DNA of 64,000 bases from Capitulum mitella (taxonomy: Eukaryota; Arthropoda; Thecostraca; Pollicipedomorpha; Pollicipedidae). The notes beneath the pieces are model-generated. The model was given only the letters and a program-made list of their open reading frames with translations. It searched no databases and was not told where the DNA came from. Each line of letters starts with the position of its first letter. The stretch's first letter is position 1. Shown one piece after another: positions 11,736-23,699 of the stretch. The translations under genes were made by a program, and so were the position numbers. The stretch lies in NCBI GenBank assembly GCA_030062745.1, contig CP099846.1, positions 25,937,201 to 26,001,200 of the forward strand, in the 5' to 3' direction.

Positions 11736-12447
11736 TCCCCCCACATTTACAAGTCTTTCTTTGTTCCCCACAGTAATTCGCTTCTATCTGTCTCTGTGTC
11801 TTTTTTCCTCCTTCGCCTCATTCCCTGTATCTGTCTTTCAATATCTGTCCGTCTCTGTGTAGACCTGTTTGTGTTTGTGTATCTGCTTCTGAATCTAACC
11901 GATCCGATATGTCTATTATGGCGACATTTTTAATCCTGTAACGTATTTGAAATCCCAAAGTTGGATGTAGCGGCAAGGTCAAACCGAGCACGATGGAACC
12001 ATACGAATTTTAGTTGAGAGCAAGAGCAGCTGGTTTTTAATCGGGATCGGTAAAAAGACAAACATGAAAAACGCGACTTACAGACCTTTTTTGTACTAGT
12101 TACACAACGCACACCAGATGGCCTATAGAGGCATGTTTACCATTGATTGAGGAACAAAGTGATAGTATTTTTAACGGTATGCTCCTGATGGCGTCACCGC
12201 AATCTTCAATCGAACACAAAGATCTCGGAAAATATCGACTTTGTGCAGAATCACGACTTGCAACGTTTTACCTGATGCATCATAGCAGTAAAAGTTAGAC
12301 GAATTATGATTATGTTATGGTAGCGTCAAAACGACGAAAATCCACTCGTTTCACTGGCGTTAATTTTGCCAGCAATCCCACCCTCCATACCACTGCAATC
12401 GCAGTGTAAACACGAAAAGCCCGAAAACCGAAAATGCCACCCCTTTG

Positions 12448-13255
12448 AGCGCGTGCCGCAGCTACCCCTTTTTGAGGACGAGGTCGGTCCTATGGAATGA
12501 TATGCAGTCGGTACCTTGTGACGTGGGGCTACAAAATTGCCGAGTTTTTATACCTGAAGGTTAAATTTAGTCTTACCATATTTTGTAAAGCTTGCATAAC
12601 GACCTTTTTGGTGCTCCTGTGGCTAGCACGCACCATGTGCTGGTCCCTTTGCGTGGTGGTGTACATGATGTTGTTCTCCAATCGATTCTCTGTTGAACGA
12701 ACCAGATTTGGTCTCGATGCGAACCACGATTAGCGATTAGGCACCGTGAAGTACGACGTGTCGGCGGTGGGCAATGTTCTCGAACTCAAGCGAAAATAGG
12801 CGAAATCGCCCCCTACATTCGTTCGCATGGCGTCGCATGGCCGGAGCGGCAACGACACACCTAATTATTGTTTGGCATCATCGGAACGGCAAAAGAACTG
12901 GCTTTCCGTTGGTTCCAATTTCGTGTCAGTCATTGGCGCCTTTGCATTCGAAACCACAGCAAAAACTACTTTGAGCTCGCGCCGCGACTACCCCGTACGG
13001 CGGATGAGGTCGACTCAGCTAAATGATTCCCTGTCGATAACCTGTTGTGGTTGGCCATAGTGTTCTCGGGTCGGTAACTTTAACGGTTTCTGAGATCATA
13101 ACGCCATTTTGAAACCTTGCAAAACGGGTATTTTTGTGTTCCCGAGACCAGCACGTACCACATGCCAATACCGGCTCCGCCTCTTCCATGCGATGCAATT
13201 CTCCAGTCGATTCTTTGTCGAACGCATCCGGTTTGTGTCAGTGCGAACCATCATG
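12448..13255 (+). repeat. Two diverged direct repeats, ~525-bp spacing
   Basis: The block at 12,448-12,730 (through 'ctccaatcgattctctgttg') recurs at 12,973-13,255 ('ctccagtcgattctttgtcg'), with 'gcgaaccac' and 'gcgaaccat' at matching places. Divergence is high, so this is an old tandem duplication or two copies of a repeat family. Confidence 0.5.
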
Positions 13256-14188
13256 GAAACATCATGGAAACAATGTTTCCAAGTTCGAGTGCGCGGAAGC
13301 AGAGTGCGTCTAAGTTTTTCGAAAATGCGTCGGATTTCGCCAACCTGACGTTCCGAAACCCAAAAACTTAACATAATGCATCGTGCCAACAAATCCCTGA
13401 GACGGCCAAGTTTCAGCCACTTGTGACCGCTGGTCTCGCCACGCCAGGTCGTCCAAACTGATCTCCGACGAAGCCAGACAAAAAAAAAACAAACAAAATA
13501 GGGTCGGCGAAATACCTAGATTTTGCATTTATAATGCCCATAATTCGACAAAATCCCCCCAGTGATTTGTTTTTAAAATAGGCCCTGTTTTTCATACCAA
13601 AATTTTTCCAATTATGCACCCATGTACAGCAAGTAAACATTCCAAGGCTGCAAAGTAGCCAAAAATATTCGGTTTCGAGCCTGAAAACTCGATATAACAC
13701 TCGACCAGACCCAAGGTCACAGGTCAACAAGAAGTCACCCATGCAAAGACCATAATAAACAACAGTGCGTCTATTCAACTTAAAAAAAAAACCCGAACCA
13801 AACGCAACATCTCAATAACGGGCGTAAAAGAGACAGAATGTTTATGTGATCTAAGGTCATTGTCAGAATTGCCGTATTGGTCATGTTCTGGTAATGTAGC
13901 AAGTTTCGTGCCGACCCCTACCAAAATTACCAATTTCATACCAATCTATATATTTCACAAATTGTTATTCCACTGAACTTTTTTGGATCGCGGTACCCTT
14001 TGAGCAGTCCCAGGTCAGCGATATCAACAACTCTAGTTCAACAATCAACAATCAACAAACAAAGTTTTGCCTCTGTATCTCTTCGTTTTTTGTTGATTTT
14101 CAATCTCAAAAAAAAACAGAGGGAGTTCTAATGCATCCTCAGGGCAGGCGCGAATTATCCAATGGGCAGCAGGCAATCTACGCCGTCA

Positions 14189-14515
14189 TTAGCCAGTGCT
14201 GCTCTTCCGGTCTCCAGGGCAGAGCTTGCCGACACACCCCGTCCTAAGTTGGCGCCGACCTGGCCGTAGTCGCTGCTGGCCAGTGTCATCCGTCTGATGC
14301 TCCGACAAAGAGCCGCAGCCTGCCGACGGCCGTGGCGCCAGCCCGACTCCTCTTTTGCCTACATTCCCTTCGTCTTGACCTCTGTTCCCATTGTGGCAAA
14401 TATTTCCTTTGTGATCATGTTTCCAGTTCTGTTTCATTTTACTCATTTCTTCGTGTATTGAAACCTCCGTCCAAGGGAAGCGTCTATTCAGAATATTTTT
14501 GTCAATGACGGACAA
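14189..14515 (-). other. Open frame of unknown status (possible small Cys-containing exon)
   Basis: A minus-strand frame of 108 codons ends TGCVGKLCPGDRKSSTG-stop and includes the pair RPGRRQLR. Its C-terminal half is GC-rich like real exons in this window, but no acceptor with a pyrimidine tract is evident upstream. I do not recognise it. Coding is possible, not shown. Confidence 0.2.
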
Positions 14516-14597
14516 GCAATAACAAACACAGCATTCTCATACGCAACGCTTAAAATTCGACCAAGGAGTTCCGGTCATCCTCCCAACACGTCAACGT

Positions 14598-14732
14598 TTT
14601 CGTTTCCGCCTCCGCCGCTGCGACCGTCCCAACCGCCGAAACCGCCGTCACCGCCGATGCCACTACCGCTGTCGTCGCCGCCATCGCCGCCGTTGCTGCG
14701 GCCCTCGCCACCACCGCCGCCACCACCCCTGC

Positions 14733-14781
<49 letters not shown>

Positions 14782-14796
14782 GCCAACCCCGGCCGG
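14598..14796. repeat. (CCG/CCA)n trinucleotide repeat
   Basis: An almost pure CCG and CCA array, densest at 14,700-14,795. Read one way it would give poly-Pro, the other poly-Ala/Arg. No flanking frame makes it clearly coding. Confidence 0.85.
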
Positions 14797-15993
14797 GGTG
14801 ACGTCGATGTCTAAGTTGACGTTGTTGACAATATCGTTGTTGTCGTCGTCTAGTGTTGCACTGCAACAGAAGCCAGCAATATCTAAATGAACGTGTGGCT
14901 AGCGTGGTGGGGCACCGCTGGTTGAACGTTGATCTCTGATAAACGACACCGAAACTGAAAATGAGAAAGCTTGGCAAGCCGACAGAATTTATAATGGCCA
15001 GTAGATTAGTGGTAAAATTTTAAGGCGGGGTGGGTGATAAAAGAGTTCCGAACGTGGAATGTTTCATTCTGTCCGTATTTGTCTTGAATAAAAGGTGTTC
15101 TTATATGATGCCTGGAGTGGGGGCAAGCGCTTAGTGTACAGCGAAGTACACGGCAAAAAACTTCACATGGTGCACAATGACTACCATCACTCCATCACCA
15201 CTGCATTCGCATCTGATCAACATCTTGGTGGCAAAAAAAAACATACCCTAGGACATCTTTTTTGCAACAGTTCTTTGTGCAAAAAAAAACAGTGCAACTG
15301 CTCTTAACAAAGTTTTCTTTGCAACTATAAAGTTCCTCTATTTCCGTGTATTGTACACCAGAATTCTACAGTTCTAGGTGTCAAGGTTGTCTCGATTGCA
15401 TCAGCCTTACATCAGATAGCTCTCAGCACCGCAAGGCGGAACGGAGCCCTCTTATTGATCAGAATGTCATTAATGCACCACGTTTGCCAACCGCTTCCGT
15501 CCATAGGCCGTATAAAAAGCGCACCGTGCGTTGTCTCGCTCTCTCTCGGTGCGGCTGCGTGGCGTGTGGAAGCGCTCACTGTGATTCTCTGCCAAGCTAT
15601 CTCTCTCGGTGTGACTGGTAGTGCTGCAACTGGCACTACAGTGTGGACTTGTGAAGTGACAGTTTTTCTCACGACTGAAGACAGTCAGAAAGACTTAGAC
15701 TTTGGCACAAGCGCGGTCGCCAACAGGCACAATGTCAAGCCAGACAGAAAATCACTGTTACATTGCTGTTAACTTTCGGGCTATGAAAAGAAGCTGAAGT
15801 TCATTGCGATCTGTTTAAGGCGTTTTCGGCACTTTTTAGTGATGTCTTTATCATGAACAGCTGGGAAAATCATAAAAAACGCAAATTACTCGCGTTTTGG
15901 GAGAAACCGCACAACATACGCCAAAATCCACGTTGACGTCCTGATCGGGCCGCCGGGGCGAGAGGTGCGGCTCGTCGGTCTGTCGTTTCGTCC

Positions 15994-16245
15994 TCACCTT
16001 TTTTTACTCAACAGGTACACCACGCCCACGGCGGGCAGCCACAGCACCGACGTCAGGAGCGCGACGAGCGCGTGCTTGCCGAGGTGCGGCTTCTTCACGG
16101 GTTGATAGTGCTGGTACTGGTGGCCAGAGTCGCCAGAGTGGACCTCCCCGATCCGGCGCTGGTCGGGAGCGGTCCTCAGGCGCCGGATCGGGGAGGCCGC
16201 CGCCGCCCGCTCCCGCCCCCCGGCACTTTCCAGTTTCCCGCCCGG
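15994..16245 (-). CDS. Possible exon of a single-pass membrane protein
   Basis: Minus-strand frame from an AG acceptor at 16247-16246. It encodes a basic, low-hydrophobicity stretch, then YQHYQPVKKPHLGKH, a clean hydrophobic helix (ALVALLTSVLWLPAVGVVYLL) and SKKR, with TGA at 15996-15994. The end is ambiguous: AAAAAAAG followed by GTGAGG is also a strong splice donor, so the frame may continue in another exon. The terminal KK-type tail would suit an ER-retrieval signal if the stop is real. The exon is GC-rich, like ERGIC1 and LRP2BP exons. The family is not recognised. A 17-bp perfect inverted repeat lies inside it. Confidence 0.35.
   Translation of the reverse strand, partial: PGGKLESAGGRERAAAASPIRRLRTAPDQRRIGEVHSGDSGHQYQHYQPVKKPHLGKHALVALLTSVLWLPAVGVVYLLSKKR
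16143..16196. repeat. Perfect 17-bp inverted repeat, 20-base loop
   Basis: CCTCCCCGATCCGGCGC at 16143-16159 and its exact reverse complement at 16180-16196. It falls within the candidate minus-strand exon. Confidence 0.9.
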
Positions 16246-16499
16246 CTGCGGCTGCGGACGAAGCAACCGGCTGCCGGCCGTGGAAGGGCGCCGCCCGCCG
16301 CCGGTCGGCGGGGGCGAGCGCCACCCGTCGCCGGAGGGCGGCTGGGAGGAGCGGCGGGCGCGGCCGGATCCGGCAGCGCCAGCGCCGGAGCTTGGAACTC
16401 CTGCCGCCGCTCGTTATCTCTGCGAACAGAGTGGACGATGAACGCGACAAGAAGTGTGCTGTGTCAGAACGGAAGCACGTCAAAGGTATGTTGAGAGTT

Positions 16500-18235
16500 C
16501 GTCCGTTGCGTTTTGAGACGCGTAAAATCGCGACAAGTGAGGCGAATGAGAATGATCAGGAAACGCGACTGTGCGCTCTCGCTGCAACTCCGCCACTCCT
16601 CATTCTAATAACTGCGATTAGATTGCCCAAAAATCTAGCCAAGATTCGTGATAACTGCATGACAACTGACAACGATCTTGCGAGCCTGGCAGCATCATTG
16701 GCACCTTGAGGCGCGCACGTGGCAGTGTCATGAGATAAATATCCACTTTGTGCCTTGGTCAGGTAAAACGGTAGTGGCACGCGTCTGACGCTTGAGGCTA
16801 GCAGGTTCTTTTAAAGACATGGGCGGAACGTGCTAAAAATAGCAAAACTACCGTCGTTTTTCCAGATTTTTAGGAATGTCTTGGAAACTTACCGATGAAG
16901 ACCATTGTCTAGATTTTGTCGCCTTTGCTTTCGTGTTTGAATTCTGCCAGGGGTTCGTTCGCTTGTGAAAGAACCTAGCCCATTGTGAGCAGTAGCCTTG
17001 GTGGGGCTGTGCGTGTCTAGGGATTCTTGTGAACTCCCGGAATGTTTCCAAGTAGCAGTAGTAGTAGTAGTAGAAGTAGTAGTACTTTATTAAAAAGCCA
17101 TCCACAGTGCAAGTGGCTATTATGGCCCTAACGTCAATAAAATGCGGATATGAACATAAAAACATAAACGAGAATCTTCAGTTCCCTGATGTTCAGTGTC
17201 AGCTCTATGCCATATATTGGAAATGTTCTCCAACATTTGTAAGCGCCACTCCACCACATGCAATCTTACTCGTGTTGTTTGCCCATGTTACGCAATGAAA
17301 AACAATAAAAACAGAAGCAAAATCAGTGATTAGTTTCGATCTATAGACAACGGTAATGCGGTATCTAAAAATGCTGAAATATTCCTACAGCTAAATCTCA
17401 GAACAATATTTCGCCTGCATTTCTGAAAAACTGCACTGTTAGGACACTGTTGAATTCATTGCAAAATAAGACAGCGGTCTGCATCTATTCGACAAAGCAA
17501 GGCTGCAAAGGCACCACGCCCTGCAGCTGACCGTTTTGCACCAATGACACCACCTGACCTTGTCTCAGACCGGCTGGCGCAGACGGCCGTGGAAAACCGG
17601 GAGACCCGCCTTCCACACAGCAGCCCTGACCCGGCCGGCGGGCGGAGCGGCTGTCACCCGCGAACCCATGCTGTCCGTAGGTACAGCCGCTGCCCATTCA
17701 GTCGCCAAACAAAGAAAACAAACGGCTGGTATGCTTCGCCGTTTCGTCAAGCGTCACCCACGCCACGGTCACGGGTTTGAGGCGCGGTGCACATCTTGTG
17801 CACATTTCGAGCACGGTGCTCCGTGAAGGCCCCCGGCATTCTCCGGCTGTTCAGGTCGCAAGATCGTCCCGGGCACGTTTTTCTAATGTCAGCTCTGGCG
17901 TCCATCAGAGGGTCCCCGGTCCGTAAGGTCCTTCGCTGCTTTTTATTTAGATTTTCCCCGTTACTGGGTGGGCAGGAGTAACCGCTCACGCCCGTTTGAC
18001 CCAGCAATTTTTCCTCTGCCAAACTTCATCAATAGAACAGCTATGACTCGAGATTTTCGAAAAAAATGCGGTCTGAAGTCTGCATAAGATTTCAGACCAT
18101 TTTTCTAGTCATTGCCATAGATTAAATGTTAAAATCCCCGAATGCTGGGTGGTCTGGTCCTTCAACCACACCCCCCCCCAGGATCCCCATCCATGGGAGC
18201 AGCCTAATGAAGTCGAATCATGGCATGCCCTGCTC
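16500..18235. other. Intergenic, repeats only
   Basis: Contains a (TAG)n-type microsatellite at 17,053-17,090 and GC-rich patches at 17,540-17,680 whose frames on both strands have no supporting signals. A repeat at 18,085-18,190 ('tttcagaccatttttctagtcattg') is shared with 20,290-20,440. Confidence 0.45.
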
Positions 18236-18241
18236 TTTATT
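18236..18241 (-). terminator. Poly(A) signal AATAAA
   Basis: AATAAA on the minus strand, 80 bases downstream of the TGA at 18323-18321. The spacing suits the 3' UTR of the gene model at 18321-21379. Confidence 0.55.
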
Positions 18242-18320
18242 TATTAATTTTTTACAGGGCAACATAGGTACACACGCACCAAGAAAGACACATAGATCAC
18301 CCCTGGGGAAAAGAGGCAGG

Positions 18321-21300
18321 TCAGTTGGTTGGCTTGGTGAATTGACACCAGTGTGCGAGCCCTGGATTGCAGCCACACATACCGGCGTGCAATGGCGGTC
18401 TGATCCGACTCCATTTGTCGTAGGACAGGAGCCCTGTGGCCCTGGCCGTGACGTCACGCAAAGTCCCCGCCAATGGGGAGGCGGTGTCCTTGTCGCGTCT
18501 GCCCCTGCCATTAGCTGTGGCAGTAGGCCCAGCCCTCGCCACCACGTCCAATGTCCTCTGAAATGTAGGTCCGCCGTCGACGTCAGGTCATTCTGGTTAC
18601 CCCAGGGCCCATTCTGAATCGTATTCCATTCAGATCAGGCGGTCATAAGTGACAGGTCTGGTCAGCTTACACATCAGTCGGTTACAGGTCACGCCCCATG
18701 CCGTCCCGAAGCGGCGTCAAGTGGCACGTGACACATGGCCATTGTTTGGCCACAACGGCCAAGTGCAGCAGCACCACGAACCACCACGTGTTCCTTTAAT
18801 CAAGATGGTTGCAAACTGCGCCGATATAATAACGAACAATCTAACAGATTACTTGGAGGTTCAAAATGCCAGACCAACCCATCTGAGAGGAATCAAACAG
18901 ATTCAAAGAAACTGAGTCGTTTTCTTGTCGTTTCTCTTCCCATTTCGTCATAGGGCATTTGTAAAACCGCTAGTGCAGAGGTGTCTCCCATAATTGCCTT
19001 TCTGCCGAATATGCGCTAAAAGTCCTCTTTTTGTTTCGTCCCAGAGTATCAGAGAAAAATGAAGTCTTGTGGTCGCATCAAATTGTCCGACTTGTCACAC
19101 CTCAGCATGACTTCCATTAGATTACAGCAGTGGTTATGGACGTATGTTTCAGGTATTGTGGAATACGAATACCTTTTCTTGGACGTACGGATCGCCAAGA
19201 AATGTTCGGAACCACCAATTACAATAAAAGCTACAAAGTTCGTCCGTGCTATTTTTGTCCAGTCTTTGTGTGCTCCATTTCCTTACTAAGTCGCCAGACG
19301 CAATCTCCAACAGATATTGTCGTTTGATGCTCACAGGATACAAAACTATTCGACCAGAAGCAGAAATGGTTAACGAAACGGAAATCACGGGGCCGCCGTG
19401 TTGTGTATTTCGTAACAGTCTGATATCATCTTTGTCGGTGCCAGGTGCGAAATTGTTCCATATTTGGATCCACTTGGGAGGCAAATCCAAGGCCTGCAAA
19501 CAAACTGTTTAATTTTGACTATGCTATTATCCCGACCCTGCATGCTTCAAACGTGCTGGATGAATTTGACGGTGCATCAGTTCACATTGCTGTAGTAGAA
19601 ATACTGTGGAATTTAATATGTAATTGTTACCCTTAAGAAAAAACGAGATACTTAAAACAGTTTGTGGCCAAAATTTTCGACACCATATCACTAACTGTGA
19701 CGGGTCAGTTAATAATTTTGCATTTGTAAATATGCTTCTAGTTTTCTGCCTGCCCTGCCTCATGGAAATACTGGTCACATGATTTCACTAAACGGCGTAA
19801 CCTCGTCGTCGCCATGACGTCGCTTGCCAATGGCTGACGTTGTCGCCACGGTACACGGCTGGCACTGCTGACCTTGGGGCGACTTTGCTTTGGTATGACG
19901 CTGCCCGGGCCGTCGTCCTCGTTGCAGTTCCCGGCACACAGCTGTTCTGAGGTCCCATCAGTTGATCTGTAACCAGAAGGTGCGTCGTGCGGGAGGCATC
20001 GCTGCTGTCTCGCTGTGAACCAACCAGCGATACTATCAGCTGACTTATGGCGTCATGTAATGATGCCACCCAGGCCAGAACAATCAGCCGCTAGTTGGAG
20101 GGGTGCGTGGACGCGCGATGAGTGTTCCGTTTCCGAGGTGACGAAGAGTTTTCGCACATGGCTGTCATTTTAAGAAACTGCACGATGATGCATCGCCTGT
20201 AGCATGTGTTACAAATTTCCACCTCCATGTAGCAGATAAACGGAAACGTTGTAGACCAAAATTACTGGGGAGGGCTCTGAGTAGGATTTCAGGCCATTTC
20301 TTTCCAGTCATTGTCATATGCCTTAAGTAAAAAAAAAATGTGTGGGGGTCTAGACCCTCCAAACCCCTCAACCCTATATCTACCCCAGCCCTGTCTTTGT
20401 CTCTACCCGTCACCGGTGCAGTCTAAGGGAGCTGGGGAACCTGCCCCTCTTAGGCCCGCATTTTTTGTGAGAATCATTGCACACATCAGTAGGCAGTTTT
20501 CGTATGATTTCAGTTCACACTAAACTTCCCCTTCTGGAGAAAATCCTTGCTGCGCCCCTGGTACTTAAGCTTTGTGTTATTTTTTTTGTCACTGACTGGC
20601 TTGAAAAGCTTAAACCAACATCTATTCTCATTATCTAAAAGTGAAATAAATTGGGTCAAAAACGGCTTAAATGGAAATGCAGAGGAGAGCAAAGGACCCT
20701 TGATATACGAGAAGGCACTTCCAAACGAATCAACTAAAACCAATTCGCAGTTTTCACTATAGCTGACACCAGAAGGATGTCCCTACCATGCAAATTGTTA
20801 CTTGAAAAGTGGACTTACAGTGTGTAGGCTGCATATACCATTCGCTCCAACAGCCTGTGGTGGAAAACGTGGTAATCACGATATTTTGCTTCTTTACCAG
20901 AAACAACAATCTAGGGGAACGTAAATTTCCTGGATGTTGTTGGAATATTTCTACGACCTTCATGGCCCATTGCCCAATATTTTCCATCTCTGCTCATAAA
21001 TCCTCTCACATGCCATGGCACGTATGTTCAGCTGGCGCGAAGATCAGGGCGCGCGTCCTCACCTCGATTCTGCGGGCAGGATAGCAGCCTTGATGACGTC
21101 ACTGGGCGGCTGAGCCAATCGGGACGATGCCGGCGGAGGAACCATTGGCCCATCTCCCAACGACCCTGGATGGCTTTTGTCCAGGTTCCGATGTCCCGCG
21201 CTGACGTCACGGCGTTCCCTGCCGGCGAGGGGTACGGCCGATGTTCCCTCAGGCGACGCCGGCCGGCCGCCAGCCGTCACAGGGCCCGCAACCAGGGGCC

Positions 21301-21379
21301 AGCCCAGTGCCGGCGCCGGCTGCAGCAACAGCGGAACCAGCAGCGCCAGAGGGCCAGCCACGCGACGGCTGTATCTCAT
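18321..21379 (-). CDS. Putative secreted prohormone-like protein, three exons, unidentified
   Basis: Minus-strand exons are 21379-21063, 19966-19873 and 18557-18321, totalling 648 nt (215 aa plus stop). Exon 1 starts MRYSRRVAGPLALLVPLLLQ, a textbook signal peptide with a likely cut after PAPALG, and ends AG|GTGAGG in phase 2. Exon 2 follows an ACAG acceptor, restores the frame and contains LCAGNCNEDDGPGS; its donor is AAG|GTCAGC. Exon 3 follows TTTCAG in phase 0 and ends MCGCNPGLAHWCQFTKPTN-stop, with AATAAA 80 nt on. Dibasic sites lie in GRERRD, across the exon 2/3 joint (PK|RT) and in GRGRRDKD. There are five cysteines, all in exons 2-3, and no transmembrane helix after the signal. This layout (signal, dibasic cuts, short Cys-bearing tail) is that of neuropeptide or small secreted precursors. 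I recognise no family. The first Met (21379) was chosen because the signal starts there. Exons could be coincidental; upstream exons are unknown. Confidence 0.45.
19149..19499 (-). other. Protein-like 116-codon frame within the intron of the secreted-protein model
   Basis: On the minus strand it reads from ALDLPPKWIQIWNNFAPG through GPVISVSLTISASG to the end FVFHNT. Amino-acid use is protein-like. There is no recognised family and no clear splice sites. It may be a relic of a transposon protein or an exon of a different isoform. Confidence 0.25.
20270..20556. mobile_element. Possible MITE with GCGCCCCTGG end
   Basis: The right end reads GCTGCGCCCCTGG at about 20,544-20,556, resembling the CAGGGGCG ends of the other elements here. 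Its interior block at 20,290-20,440 is repeated at 18,085-18,190. The left end and a target duplication were not found. Confidence 0.35.
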
Positions 21380-21582
21380 GGCGACGATGTGACGGGTCCG
21401 TGCCACGACCGTGAACCGAAACTGACGACTTTCGGCACCTCTTCCGGCTGGTCTGCGAAAAATAACAATGGCCCGTCATGCACCAAACGCATTCTAGCTT
21501 CAATGTAGACCCGATTAATACATATCCACATAAACTGATTACTGCTTACAACGCCTTATTCATGCCATGCGTGCCTTATTCA

Positions 21583-21594
21583 AGTACACACACA

Positions 21595-21689
<95 letters not shown>
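21583..21689. repeat. (CA)n followed by (TA)n microsatellite
   Basis: A (CA)n run of about 60 bases leads directly into a (TA)n run of about 44 bases, about 200 bases upstream of the secreted-protein model's start codon. Confidence 0.97.
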
Positions 21690-21691
<2 letters not shown>

Positions 21692-23396
21692 CCTGATTTG
21701 GACCGCCGGTACGGTGCTGAAGCTGCGGCCTCATTTCATGTACAGCTTATGATCTGCAGTGGGCTTAGCGCTGTTAGTTGAGGAGCAATAAAATAAGTAA
21801 ATCATCAGGTTCTGGCAATAGAAGAAATTACCGCTCAAAGGCACACTATTACTGGGTGGAATATTAAGTGTTTTCGCTGGACACCAGTGTGATGAAAAAG
21901 CAGAAAACCGCCACGAAACTACTCTTCATGTTGTTCGATGTCTTCCAGCAGCTCTGAGTTCCCGTAGTTACTGCGATACCACGATGTTAATCGCGTGCTG
22001 TATTTCAGCGTTCTGCACAGCTTTCTAAAAAAAAAATTGCAGGGATAATGGGCAAGCCAAGGTTAACGTTAATGACCGAGGTGGGCAAATCAGAAGCTGT
22101 GATGAAATATAAATAGTACGCGATCTGTCCAAAATCAAAACATTATGAGGATGGACACCGATGCAAGATGAAGAGACATCCAGCAGCATGGCAAAATCCA
22201 AAGCCAGACGAACTGGAATGTGACAAGAAAAACAACAAGTTCTACACTTCGTGTCTGTTGACACGATATGTAACTAGTCTGGAATCACCCTGGCTGGTGG
22301 CCCTTACAGCATCCACCTCTAGCTTAGACGCCGTGATTGGAACTGAGCAAAGATCTGAGGATGTGTCACTGTATCGCCTGAGGATGAGGACGCTGTCCTG
22401 AACAATTTAACCCTCGCCAGCTCAGGGCGATAGTCACCGTACACCGTGTGGTGTTCTTAGACTGCCAGTGAGCAGTCTGCGTCAAGAGCCTTTGCTTTGC
22501 TACAGCTGGCCTTACTTCCTTTGTCCTGATCTGAAAAGAATCTGAAAAATACCTTTTGTACTTTGACTTCTGCGCGCGTTCTATTTACCTGTAGCCAAGT
22601 AGCGAAAATATTTTTGGCGACCGTAGCAATGGCCCGGCTTTGGTCCCTGGCATGCACCTTGATGTATATTTAGAGCATTGTCGAATAGAAAGTCAGTTCT
22701 CATTTCGAGTACGCATCTGAGACATGGGTTGTGAAGTCAGTCCCGTGAGCAGTGAACACCACCGGTGTCCGCCTGACGGCCTTCCCACCTACTTCTCGAC
22801 CGGTCGAAGGCCGGGTTAATTACGAGTTTACAACAGGAAATTACATCCGGGGCAGGGCTCACGAGGAAGCGTCGGCCAGCCAGCGAAGCAGATGGAGTAA
22901 TTTGTGGTGCTTGCCGCCATTGACCGAGTCATAACCACCAGGTTTTCCCGAACGTCATGTGCCGTTTGCAAACCTGCCGACATCGTGTCATATTCAGCAC
23001 AGAACCAGACATTTCCGGGCCCGAAACTGGTGCATGACGTGCGCGCTCGCTTGCAGCGCCATCTGCAAGTGACCTGTTGTCCTGTAGGGGAAAAGTCTTG
23101 TCAGTGGTTTGTCCTAAAGAGTTTTGATGTTCGTGCTGAAGACCCCGTTTTATAGATAAATTCTCATGTGTGTGGACAGAACGGTCGTAGTGTGTTGCCT
23201 ACTTGCGTTGTTGGGAGTGAACAGTCGCAATGTTATATGTGTCACGAGCACGATAATATACAAGATACCTGTTTGCGACTTTCGCAGCCCTTGCGAGCGC
23301 GTCTGACCTGACTTAGACTTAGGGTCAGCGTGCGGCCGGTAATGCACTGCTACCTGTGGTGGAGGTCGAGAACGAATGTTTAGAGTTGGTCGGAAG
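21690..23396. other. Intergenic, nothing supported
   Basis: No recognisable protein, repeat array or splice-consistent frame was seen. Small open frames on both strands lack coding character. Confidence 0.4.
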
Positions 23397-23684
23397 ATGG
23401 CGGTGCGGTTCGGCGCCGGGCGTTGTGTCGCGCTGCGATTGGTGGCACTGGGTCAGTTGTTGTCACCTGACTTCTGCGTGGCGTGTTATGATCCGTGGCA
23501 GTCGGTCAACTGTTGTGACGGGGTTGAGACGTCTGCCTCTCTTGAAGCACGGAAATTGTTGCCCGAGCTGAAGGCCGCAGTAGAAAGTGAACTCTTCCGC
23601 CTGTTTACGTGCCGGGTATCCAGAGAGATTCGGAAACAATACCCTTCAAAATATCTCACATGCACTTTCAGCCGTTTGTTGCGG
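23397..23684 (+). CDS. Possible N-terminal exon of a secretory-pathway protein (weak ERO1 resemblance)
   Basis: 96 codons from ATG in a good context (GAAGATGG) to the donor CGG|GTGAGC in phase 0. The start MAVRFGAGRCVALRLVALGQ is a plausible signal sequence. It is followed by FCVACYDPWQSVNCCDGVET and LLPELKAAVESELFRLF. The spacing of Cys-Cys-Asp..Val-Glu-Thr..Leu-Pro..Leu..Glu-Ser..Phe-Arg echoes the start of the ERO1 oxidoreductase domain, but the next expected ERO1 segment (CPFW) does not follow in this exon or visibly downstream. The similarity could be chance. Alternatives are an unrelated secreted protein or a spurious frame. Confidence 0.3.
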
Positions 23685-23699
23685 GTGAGCGGCTAGCCG

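Noticed and set aside
14550..14977. Poly-Ala and poly-Arg/Pro open frames over the CCG/CCA array
   Set aside because: Pure trinucleotide repeat; open in several frames without splice sites or a recognisable neighbour domain.
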